A stretch of 64,000 bases of DNA from Kumtagia sp963829135 (GTDB taxonomy: Bacteria; Pseudomonadota; Alphaproteobacteria; Rhizobiales; Rhizobiaceae). The stretch is from the NCBI GenBank assembly GCA_963829135.1, contig CAWHHO010000010.1:1-64000 (forward strand), read 5' to 3'. Shown one piece after another: positions 53,045-60,631 of this stretch (position 1 is its first letter; the number at the start of each line of letters is the position of its first letter). The notes under the pieces are model-generated. The model searched no databases, had not been told where the DNA came from, and worked only from the letters and a program-made list of their open reading frames with translations. Position numbers and translations under genes: made by a program.

Positions 53045-53092
53045 TAATATGAGGATTTATCACATTTGCAAATGTGAAGATTACTCATATTA
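53045..53092. promoter_or_regulatory. Nested operator palindrome between TetR and DUF1772 genes
   Basis: TAATATGAG (53045-53053) and CTCATATTA (53084-53092) are exact mirror images about 53068/53069. An inner 16-bp perfect palindrome CACATTTGCAAATGTG occupies 53061-53076 on the same centre. It spans most of the divergent intergenic space and touches the DUF1772 ribosome site. This is the expected form for a TetR dimer (or pair of dimers) acting on both promoters. Confidence 0.75.
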
Positions 53093-53102
53093 GGAGAGTG
53101 AG

Positions 53103-53582
53103 ATGACTGAGCGTGCGATCTACGTCCTCACGGTTTTAGCAGCCGTCGGGTCTGGCGTCATGGGCGGGCTGATGTTCGCCTTTTCCACGGCTGTGATGGC
53201 GGCGCTCGCCCGGATCGCCCCGGCCGGCGGCATCGCCGCCATGCAGGCTGTCAACATCGTGATCCTCAACCCTCTTTTCCTGGTGGCCTTCCTTGGGCCG
53301 GCGCTGCTGAGCGTCGTGTTGGCTGGCGCGGCTTTGCTCGGTTGGCCCGTCGGCAGCCCGATTGCTATCTATGCGGGCGCTGCGCTCTATCTGATCGGCA
53401 TTATCGGCGTGACCATGGTGTTCAACGTTCCGATGAACGACGCGCTCGCCGCTGTCGATCCATCCAGCGGCGAAGGTGCGGCAGTCTGGGCCAACTACCT
53501 CGCCAACTGGACGAGATGGAACCATATCCGGGCGCTGTCCGGAGTAACGGCCTGCGCGGCGTTCATCCTGGCATTGCGCTGA
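53103..53582 (+). CDS. DUF1772 family membrane protein
   Basis: The 159-residue protein has four predicted membrane helices (YVLTVLAAVGSGVMGGLMFAFSTAVM, ILNPLFLVAFLGPALLSVVLAGAALL, IAIYAGAALYLIGIIGVTMVFN, ALSGVTACAAFILAL). The VPMNDALAAVD loop and NWTRWNHIR are typical of DUF1772. Related proteins are described as anthrone oxygenase-like or unknown. GGAGAG precedes the ATG. It is probably repressed by the divergent TetR. Confidence 0.88.
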   Translation: MTERAIYVLTVLAAVGSGVMGGLMFAFSTAVMAALARIAPAGGIAAMQAVNIVILNPLFLVAFLGPALLSVVLAGAALLGWPVGSPIAIYAGAALYLIGIIGVTMVFNVPMNDALAAVDPSSGEGAAVWANYLANWTRWNHIRALSGVTACAAFILALR

Positions 53583-53728
53583 GGGATGGCCGGGGCGTAG
53601 TGCCGCGATAGGGGGCGTTTTTCCTTGAATGAAGGAAACCGCCATGCGATTGGCTGCATTCAACAGGCGATTGCGCCGCGGCGCTTCAAGCGCCATGCTT
53701 GTAGCCCGCAAATCCTTCGGAAATTCGG

Positions 53729-54370
53729 ATGTTGTACGACCTGAACCCCAATATCAAACATCCGATCCCGATGCATCCGCGCGTCGGTTTTCTCAAGGCG
53801 CTGGTGACCGCACCGAATATCGAGATCGGGGACTTCACCTACTATGACGATCCGGAGGGGCCAGACAGGTTCGCTGAAAAATGCGTTCTGCACCACTATC
53901 CGTTCATTGGCGACAAACTGATCATCGGAAAATTCTGCGCCATTGCCGAAGGGGCGCGATTCATCATGAATGGCGCCAACCATGCGCTCGGCGGCTTTTC
54001 GACGTATCCATTCAACATTTTCGGCCATGGCTGGGAGCGGGGGTTTGACCCGAAGAGTCTGGAACGGGAGATTCGTGGCGACACGGTCGTCGGCAACGAC
54101 GTTTGGATTGGCATGGAAGCGGTGATCATGCCGGGTGTTACGATCGGCGATGGCGCGATCGTCGCGGCCAAGGCCGTCGTTACCCACGACGTTTCGCCCT
54201 ATGCCGTCGTTGCCGGAAACGCAGCCAAGCCGGTCAAGGCTCGCTTTGATGAGTGGACCATCAAGCGGCTCCTCAGCATCGCCTGGTGGGACTGGCCGGT
54301 GGATAAGATCACCCGCAACGTGAATGCCATACGCGGCGCCGACATTCGCGCCCTGGAGGCAGCCGTATGA
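53729..54370 (+). CDS. Vat/CatB-type xenobiotic O-acetyltransferase (left-handed beta helix)
   Basis: The 213-residue protein belongs to the hexapeptide-repeat acetyltransferases. It contains LIIGKFCAIAEGARFIMNGANHALGGFSTYPFNIFG (active-site His in NGANH), VVGNDVWIGMEAVIMPGVTIGDGAIVAAKAVVTHDVSPYAVVAGNAAKPVKARF and IKRLLSIAWWDWPVDKI. Vat and CatB homologues acetylate streptogramin A or chloramphenicol. Chromosomal relatives are often of unknown substrate, and no resistance is claimed. The stop overlaps the engB start by ATGA. Confidence 0.88.
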   Translation: MLYDLNPNIKHPIPMHPRVGFLKALVTAPNIEIGDFTYYDDPEGPDRFAEKCVLHHYPFIGDKLIIGKFCAIAEGARFIMNGANHALGGFSTYPFNIFGHGWERGFDPKSLEREIRGDTVVGNDVWIGMEAVIMPGVTIGDGAIVAAKAVVTHDVSPYAVVAGNAAKPVKARFDEWTIKRLLSIAWWDWPVDKITRNVNAIRGADIRALEAAV

Positions 54371-55017
54371 GTGCGCCCTCGACCAGGGAAGAGGATGTCT
54401 TCGCAAGACCCTGGGTGTTTATCCGCAGCGTCCCATCGATGAATCTTCTTCCTCCGCAGGGGCCGGCAGAGATCGCATTTGCCGGCCGTTCGAATGTCGG
54501 AAAATCGTCGCTGATCAATGCGCTGGTCGGCAAGAAGGGGCTTGCGCGGACATCGAACACGCCTGGGCGTACGCAGGAACTCAATTACTTCGTACCGGAC
54601 GGTTATTCGGGGGAGGGCACGGATTTGCCGCCGGTGGCCCTCGTCGACATGCCGGGGTACGGCTACGCCAAGGCGCCGAAGACCGAAGTTGACCGTTGGA
54701 CCAAGCTGGTTATGGACTATCTGCGCGGGCGCGTGACGCTGAAGCGCGTATACCTGCTGATCGATTCGCGCCATGGCGTGAAGGCCAATGACGATGAGGT
54801 CATGGGACTGCTCGACAAGGCTGCGGTTTCCTACCAGGTGGTGCTGACCAAGATCGACAAGATCAAGGTGGCCGGAGTAGCGCGCCTGGTCGACGAGACC
54901 TTGATAAAGATTAAGCGCCGTCCCGCGGCGTTTCCCGAAGTCATCGCCACGTCGTCCGAGCAAGGCGAAGGCATGGACGAATTGCGCGCTGCGATTTCGC
55001 TGGCGGTGACGCAGTAG
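54367..55017 (+). CDS. engB: Ribosome biogenesis GTPase YihA/EngB (YsxC)
   Basis: The 216-residue GTPase has all G motifs: G1 AFAGRSNVGKSSLINALVG, G2 NTPGRTQELNYF, G3 VDMPGYGYAKA, G4 VVLTKIDKIKV and G5 ATSSEQGEGM. It assists late assembly of the 50S subunit. The start overlaps the acetyltransferase stop. In other Hyphomicrobiales engB usually follows yidC closely and is followed by argB; both links are broken here. Confidence 0.95.
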   Translation: MSAPSTREEDVFARPWVFIRSVPSMNLLPPQGPAEIAFAGRSNVGKSSLINALVGKKGLARTSNTPGRTQELNYFVPDGYSGEGTDLPPVALVDMPGYGYAKAPKTEVDRWTKLVMDYLRGRVTLKRVYLLIDSRHGVKANDDEVMGLLDKAAVSYQVVLTKIDKIKVAGVARLVDETLIKIKRRPAAFPEVIATSSEQGEGMDELRAAISLAVTQ

Positions 55018-55031
55018 GCGCTGCGGTTGTT

Positions 55032-55054
55032 CTCCCCTTAAGCTTAAGCGGGAG
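55032..55054. terminator. Hairpin between convergent engB and TetR genes
   Basis: CTCCC (55032-55036) and GGGAG (55050-55054) flank a 12-bp palindrome CTTAAGCTTAAG. It lies 15 nt after the engB stop and overlaps the end of the convergent TetR gene, so it could act for both. No U-run is present. Confidence 0.4.
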
Positions 55055-55730
55055 GGGAACCATAGGCTCTCAGGAATACATCCACACCGGACGTGACAAC
55101 GTGCCTGATTTCGTCTTCGCTGGGCGGCGTGGTGCGGTAACCGAAAATGCACTGACGGAAAAAGCCGGCCATGCAGAGGTCCGCGAACTGATACGCAGCC
55201 AGGTCGATGTCGGGGATGGCCAACTCGCCCGCTTCGACGGCGCGGCCTAGATATTCAGCCAGTTTATCGTGCCCGCGCTTGGGTCCGCGTTCGTAGAAGC
55301 GTACGCCGAGTTCGGGCATGCGTTCGCACATGCTGATAACGGTACGCTGGGCCTTCAGCACGGTCGGCAGCGTAATCTTCCAGGCCAGCGCCATCCCATA
55401 GCGGAGCAGGACGTCGCGAGTATCGCCTTTGGACTCCAGAGCGTCGTACAGATTGGCAAAAATGGTCTGCCGCTCGCACTCGATCAGCGCTTCGAACAGC
55501 TCTTCCTTGTTGGCGAAGTAGACGTAGATCGTGCCCTTGGAAACCCCCGCCTCACGGGTGATGTCGTTCATGGATGCGGCATCGAAACCCATGTCGATGA
55601 ATACCCGGCGGGCGCCGTCTATGATCTGCTTGCGCTTGGCCGGATCCTGACCGGCCGCCAGCCGTCCGCGGCGGGCGCCGTCGTCGGCTTCGACCGGTGC
55701 TTCCTCCAGGACCGTCGTCTCGGCAGTCAT
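55044..55730 (-). CDS. TetR/AcrR family regulator of the adjacent efflux pair
   Basis: The 228-residue repressor has a helix-turn-helix AKRKQIIDGARRVFIDMGFDAASMNDITREAGVSKGTIYVYFANKEELFEALIECER and a C-terminal TetR_C-type domain. It is divergent from the HlyD-type membrane fusion gene. Two GAACCG/CGGTTC palindromes in the intergenic space are probable operators, so it should repress the efflux pair and itself. The inducer is unknown. Confidence 0.9.
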   Translation of the reverse strand: MTAETTVLEEAPVEADDGARRGRLAAGQDPAKRKQIIDGARRVFIDMGFDAASMNDITREAGVSKGTIYVYFANKEELFEALIECERQTIFANLYDALESKGDTRDVLLRYGMALAWKITLPTVLKAQRTVISMCERMPELGVRFYERGPKRGHDKLAEYLGRAVEAGELAIPDIDLAAYQFADLCMAGFFRQCIFGYRTTPPSEDEIRHVVTSGVDVFLRAYGSPPA

Positions 55731-55750
55731 GCATTTCCTCGAAAATTATT

Positions 55751-55766
55751 CGAACCGATCGGTTCG
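55751..55766. promoter_or_regulatory. TetR operator palindrome 1
   Basis: CGAACCGATCGGTTCG is a perfect 16-bp palindrome located 20 nt upstream of the TetR start. It shares its half site with a second palindrome 43 nt further on. Confidence 0.7.
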
Positions 55767-55808
55767 ATTGCTCTTGATATGCGCTCATTCATGCGCTAAG
55801 TCAAGATC

Positions 55809-55822
55809 GAACCGAACGGTTC
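55809..55822. promoter_or_regulatory. TetR operator palindrome 2
   Basis: GAACCGAACGGTTC is an interrupted palindrome (GAACCG / CGGTTC around two bases) 26 nt upstream of the HlyD-type gene. It shares half site GAACCG with the palindrome at 55751. The spacing suggests one operator per promoter. Confidence 0.65.
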
Positions 55823-55847
55823 AGTTCAATCTCACGGATATGTAGTT

Positions 55848-57095
55848 ATGGCCACCCGCAGCGCAAAGCCCGCAACCGATGCATCTGTCACCTCCGAAGT
55901 GCGGGCCTTCCCCAGCATGAAGGCGATGCCCGAAAACCTCAAGGTGGTTCCTGACTCCGAGCCGCAATCGCCGGGGATTGAGCGCCAGCCGACGGAACCC
56001 GCGCCTGCCGAGCCGTCCGTGACCGTTGCGCCCGAGCCGAAGAAGCGCTCCGTAAAATCGTTCTTGCTGCCGATCATCGGGCTCGCACTGCTCGCCGGCG
56101 GCGGTTGGTATGGATATCGATACTGGACCGAAGGGCGGTTCATGATCTCGACCGACGACGCCTATGTGCAGGCCGACATGTCCTTCGTAACGCCGAAGAT
56201 CACAGGTTATGTGGCGCGCCTCGACGTCGAAGAGAACCAGCATGTCAGGGCCGGCGATCCCGTGGTGACCATCGACGATGGAGACTATCGCATCGCGCTG
56301 CAGCAGGCGGAAGCGCAGATCGATGTGCAGACCAAGACGCTGGAGCGCATCAAGGCGCAGACGGATGCAGCCCGCGCCGTTCTCGGCCAGGCGCAAGCGG
56401 AGAAGACAGCGGATGTCGCCGCCGCGAAAAATGCCAAGCGCGCCGCCGACCGTGCCACTCAGCTGCTGCAGACCAAAGTGGCGACGCAGGCGCAGGTTGA
56501 CGATGCCGATACCGCGCTCGATCAGGCCAATGCCGCCCTGGTGGGCGCAGATGCCCAGATCGCCAGCGCCAATGCCAATATCGGCGTCCTGGAAGCGCAG
56601 TATCAGGAAGCGCAGGCTTCGATGCGCAACCTTGAACTCGCCCGCGACAAGGCGGCGCGTGACCTGTCCTTCACCGTGCTTCGGGCGCCGTTTGACGGCG
56701 TGGTCGGCAATCGCGCGATCGAGTTGGGCGACCTCGTATCGCCCGGCCAGAAGCTCGCGGTAATCGTTCCGCTCGACAAGGTCTATCTGGTCGCCAACTA
56801 CAAGGAGACGCAGCTGGGCAAGCTGGTTCCCGGCGAGAAGGTGAAGTTCTCGGTCGATGCCATCGATGGGGGCGAATTCGACGGCACGGTGTCATCCGTG
56901 GCGCCTGCGTCCGGCGCGTTGTTCTCGCTGCTGCCGCCCGAAAACGCCACCGGCAACTTCACCAAGGTGGTGCAGCGCGTCCCGGTGCGCATCGACGTGT
57001 CGGAAGAGGCGATAAAGTCGGGCAGGCTGCGCGCCGGCATGTCGGTCATCGTCGATGTTGACAGCCGCACCGCTCCGCAGGCAACCGCAAACTAG
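55848..57095 (+). CDS. HlyD/EmrA-type membrane fusion protein
   Basis: The 415-residue periplasmic adaptor has a cytoplasmic tail of about 60 residues, one membrane helix (FLLPIIGLALLAGGGWYGYRYW), a biotinyl-lipoyl-like beta domain (DDAYVQADMSFVTPKITGYVARLDVEENQHVRAGDPVVTIDD) and a long alpha-hairpin rich in Ala and Gln. A second lipoyl half and beta-barrel end the protein. It bridges the inner-membrane pump encoded next to an outer-membrane channel. It is 44 nt upstream of the MFS gene and under the divergent TetR. Confidence 0.92.
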   Translation: MATRSAKPATDASVTSEVRAFPSMKAMPENLKVVPDSEPQSPGIERQPTEPAPAEPSVTVAPEPKKRSVKSFLLPIIGLALLAGGGWYGYRYWTEGRFMISTDDAYVQADMSFVTPKITGYVARLDVEENQHVRAGDPVVTIDDGDYRIALQQAEAQIDVQTKTLERIKAQTDAARAVLGQAQAEKTADVAAAKNAKRAADRATQLLQTKVATQAQVDDADTALDQANAALVGADAQIASANANIGVLEAQYQEAQASMRNLELARDKAARDLSFTVLRAPFDGVVGNRAIELGDLVSPGQKLAVIVPLDKVYLVANYKETQLGKLVPGEKVKFSVDAIDGGEFDGTVSSVAPASGALFSLLPPENATGNFTKVVQRVPVRIDVSEEAIKSGRLRAGMSVIVDVDSRTAPQATAN

Positions 57096-57139
57096 GCCGA
57101 GTTACGACCTGACCGAGCGCGCCCGGAGGCGCCGCGACA

Positions 57140-58714
57140 ATGGCTACTGCTACAACTATGATGGCCGCTCCGGCGGCGGGCGATACCATGCCGGTGCGCC
57201 GCATCTTCGCCTTCCTGGTGATGGTGTTCGGGATGTTCATGGCCATCCTCGACATCCAGATCGTGTCGGCGTCGCTATCGGAAATCCAGGCGGGCCTCAG
57301 CGCGAGCTCGGACGAGATCTCCTGGGTGCAAACGTCCTATCTGATCGCCGAAGTCATCATGATCCCGCTGTCTGGATTCCTGGCGCGGCTGGTTTCGACG
57401 CGCGTGCTGTTCACCATTTCGGCGGCGGGCTTCACTGCGGCCAGCGCGCTCTGCGCCACCGCCACGAATATCGATCAGATGATCGTCTACCGGGCGATCC
57501 AGGGCTTCATCGGCGGCGGCATGATCCCAAGCGTGTTTGCAGCGGCGTTCTCGATCTTCCCGCCGTCCAAGCGGGCGATCGTCTCGCCGATGATCGGTCT
57601 TGTCGCCACGCTGGCGCCGACGATTGGCCCGACGGTCGGCGGCTATATCAGCCATGCCATGTCATGGCATTGGCTTTTCCTGATCAACGTCATTCCCGGC
57701 ATTCTGGTCGCGACGGCGGCGTGGTCGCTGATCGACTTCGACAAGCCCGAGCCCGGCCTCCTCAAGAAGTTCGACTGGTGGGGACTGGCCGGCATGGCAG
57801 CGTTCCTCGGCTCGCTCGAATATGTGCTGGAGGAAGGCCCCAACAACGACTGGCTTCAGGACGAGAGCGTCTTCATCTTCACGATCATCTTGGCGGTCGG
57901 CGCCGTGCTGTTCTTCTGGCGCGCATTCACGCGCGAGGAGCCGATCGTCGACCTGCGCGCCTTCACCAACGTCAATTTCGCCTTCGGTTCCGTGTTTTCC
58001 TTTGTGCTCGGCATCGGCCTCTATGGCCTGACCTATATCTATCCGCTCTATCTCGGACGCATCCGGGGCTACAATTCGCTGATGATAGGAGAGGCGCTGT
58101 TCGTCAGCGGCCTCGCGATGTTCATGACAGCGCCGGTCGCCGGTTTCCTGTCGAACAAGATCGACCCGCGCATCATGATGATGATCGGCTTCCTCGGCTT
58201 TGCCGCAGGAACGTGGCAGATGACCAATCTGACCGCCGACTGGGATTTCTATGAGCTATTGGTGCCGCAAATCTTTCGTGGCGTTTCGCTCATGCTGTGC
58301 ATGGTGCCGATCAACAATCTGGCCCTCGGCACCTTGCATCCGAGCCGGTTGAAAAATGCGTCCGGCCTGTTCAACCTGACGCGCAATCTCGGCGGTGCGG
58401 TAGGCCTCGCGGTGATCAATACCGTGCTCACCCACCGCAACGCTTTTCACTACGAGCGGCTTGCCGAGCATGTCAGCTGGAGCAATCCGGAGGCCCTTCA
58501 ACGCCTGAACAATATGGCGGGCAACTTCCAGTCGCACGGCATCGACGGCCAGACGGCGGCCCTTTCCAAGATGAGCGGGATGGTCAGCCAGCAGGCATGG
58601 ACGATGTCTTTTGTTGACGTGTTCTACATTCTGACAATGCTGTTTGCGACGCTCGCGGTGTTCGCGATCATGATGCGCAAGCCCCCGAAGGCTGCCGGCG
58701 GCGGCGGGCACTGA
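57140..58714 (+). CDS. DHA2-family MFS drug transporter (EmrB type)
   Basis: The 524-residue pump has 14 predicted membrane helices. Motifs are typical of DHA2: AILDIQIVSASLSEIQAGLSASSDEISWVQTSYLIAEVIMIPLSGFLARLVSTR, FIGGGMIPSVFAAAFSIFPPSKRAIVSPMIG and LAPTIGPTVGGYISHAMSWHWLFLINVIPGI (motif C region). It expels xenobiotics using the proton gradient with the preceding adaptor. The real substrate is unknown. The annotated start MATATTMMAAPAAGDTMPVRR could begin later at MPVRR. Confidence 0.93.
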   Translation: MATATTMMAAPAAGDTMPVRRIFAFLVMVFGMFMAILDIQIVSASLSEIQAGLSASSDEISWVQTSYLIAEVIMIPLSGFLARLVSTRVLFTISAAGFTAASALCATATNIDQMIVYRAIQGFIGGGMIPSVFAAAFSIFPPSKRAIVSPMIGLVATLAPTIGPTVGGYISHAMSWHWLFLINVIPGILVATAAWSLIDFDKPEPGLLKKFDWWGLAGMAAFLGSLEYVLEEGPNNDWLQDESVFIFTIILAVGAVLFFWRAFTREEPIVDLRAFTNVNFAFGSVFSFVLGIGLYGLTYIYPLYLGRIRGYNSLMIGEALFVSGLAMFMTAPVAGFLSNKIDPRIMMMIGFLGFAAGTWQMTNLTADWDFYELLVPQIFRGVSLMLCMVPINNLALGTLHPSRLKNASGLFNLTRNLGGAVGLAVINTVLTHRNAFHYERLAEHVSWSNPEALQRLNNMAGNFQSHGIDGQTAALSKMSGMVSQQAWTMSFVDVFYILTMLFATLAVFAIMMRKPPKAAGGGGH

Positions 58715-58851
58715 GTTGCCACGGAGGCGGGCATTGACGTCCCGTTTCGCTTCCTTGCCGTCCTTACATGGCTTGACCAAAGCGGCGCTACCTTGCCACG
58801 CACGCCGAGCGTCTGTAGATCAGGCCATGTCGATTTTGCAGTGCAGCAAAA

Positions 58852-60487
58852 ATGCTTGAGTGCGCGGACAGCTACGAGGCGCTGTACCGGGACTTCCGCT
58901 GGAAAATCCCGGAGCGGTTCAACATCGGCGTAGCCGTGGCCGACCGTTGGGCGGTACAAGATCCCGACCGCATCGCCCTGCTCGAGTACCGGCAGAATGG
59001 CGAGGCACAAGGGCTCAGCTATGGCGAGCTTGCGCGCCAGTCCAATGCACTGGCCAATGCTTTGAAAAAAAGGGGCATTTCGCGCGGCGACCGCGTGGCG
59101 CTGCTGCTGCCCCAATGCTTCGAGACCGTTATCGCTCATGTCGCGATCTATAAGCTCGGTGCAATCGCCGTGCCGCTGGCGTTGCTGTTCGGTGTCGAGG
59201 CTCTGGAGTACCGGCTGCAAACGGCAGGCGTAAAGGCAGTCATCACCAATCAGTCGGGCAGCACCAAACTGAAGGCGATCCGCAACCGCCTCCTCTGGCT
59301 GGAGCTGGTTGTTTCCGTCGATTGTGCGGACGGCAGCACCGCCGGCCTTCCACAACTCATCCGGGACCACGAGCCAGTGTTCCAGGCCGAGGATACGCGC
59401 GCGGATGATCCGGCGATGATGATCTTCACCTCTGGTACGACGGGCCCGCCGAAGGGCGCATTGCATGGCCACCGCGTGCTGCTCGGCCATCTTCCCGGCG
59501 TGCAATTCCACCACGAGTTCTTTCCACAGCCTGGCGATCTGGCGTGGACGCCGGCGGATTGGGCATGGGCGGGCGGCCTTCTCAACCTGCTTTTGCCAAG
59601 CCTCTATTTCGGCGTGCCGGTGGTGTCAGGCCGGTTCGAAAAGTTCGATCCGGAAGCCGCGCTCGGGCTGGTCGAGAAGATGGGCGTGCGCAATGCCTTC
59701 GTACCGCCGACGGCGCTGCGCATACTCAAGACGGTCACCGGCATTCGCAAGCGGTTTCGCCTCGACCTGCGCACGATCGGATCGGCCGGCGAAGCGCTCG
59801 GACGCGAAACCTATGACTGGGCGCGCGGCGAACTTGGCATGACCGTCAACGAGTTTTACGGCCAGACCGAATGCAACATCGTGCTGTCATCCTGCGCCGC
59901 TTTAGGCGTCAGCCGCAGCGGCGCGATCGGCAAGCCGGTGCCGGGCCATGAGGTTGCCGTCATCGATGCGGAAGGACGCCCGATGAAAGCGGGCGAGATC
60001 GGCCAGATTGCGGTTCGGCGGCCAGACCCGGTCATGTTCCTCGGCTATTGGGAGAATGAGAACGCGACACGCGAAAAGTTCATTGGCGACTGGATGACCA
60101 CCGGCGACCAGGGCATCGCCGACGAGGATGGCTATGTCTATTTCTTCGGGCGTGACGACGATGTCATAACCTCAGCCGGCTTCCGGATCGGGCCGGGCGA
60201 GATCGAGGATTGCCTGACCGGACATCCGGAAATCGCCCTGGCGGCTGCCGTCGGCAAGCCCGACCGGCTGCGCACCGAGATCGTCAAGGCCTACGTCGTG
60301 CTGAAGGATGGCGCCGTCGCTACTCCCGAACTGGCGGAGGAAATCAAGGCCTGGGTGCGTGAACGTCTGTCAGCGCACGAATATCCGCGTGAGGTGGAAT
60401 TCGTCGAATTCCATGCCGCTGACCACGACCGGCAAGGTCATCCGCCGCATTTTCCGCGATAGAGCCAAACGTGAGGCAGGGCTCTAA
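58852..60487 (+). pseudogene. AMP-dependent acyl-CoA synthetase, frameshifted near the 3' end
   Basis: An acetyl/acyl-CoA synthetase of the ANL superfamily that activates a carboxylic acid with ATP and CoA. It contains MIFTSGTTGPPKGALHGHRVLLGHLPGVQFHHEF, ADWAWAGGLLNLLLPSLYFGVP, NEFYGQTECNIVLSSC and WMTTGDQGIADEDGYVYFFGRDDDVITSAGFRIGPGEIEDCL. The first frame ends VEFVEF then stray residues to 60462. At 60409-60410 one surplus T shifts the frame; without it the protein continues SMPLTTTGKVIRRIFRDRAKREAGL to 60487, giving a 544-residue enzyme with the catalytic C-terminal Lys restored. The substrate is unknown. Confidence 0.88.
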
Positions 60488-60589
60488 AGAACGTGTCGCG
60501 CTTCAGGTTTTCGCCCCTTTGCCCCCCATGACGGCGTAGAACTTCGCCAGCATCCCTCTCCCCAACAATGCCGCGTCTGCGCAGACAAT

Positions 60590-60613
60590 GGGGCGTCGGT
60601 TAGCCGACGCCCC
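60590..60613. terminator. Bidirectional terminator hairpin between acyl-CoA synthetase and phoA
   Basis: GGGGCGTCGG (60590-60599) and CCGACGCCCC (60604-60613) form a perfect 10-bp stem with the loop TTAG. It lies between the convergent genes, 18 nt from the phoA stop. It lacks a strong T-run on either side, so efficiency is uncertain. Confidence 0.6.
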
Positions 60614-60631
60614 CCTTAAGACCCGCCCGCG

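Noticed and set aside
46940..60412. A link between the insertions and GAATTC sites, since two of them (tRNA-Arg and acyl-CoA synthetase) create GAATTC
   Set aside because: The other four insertions do not create this hexamer, so it is probably coincidence.
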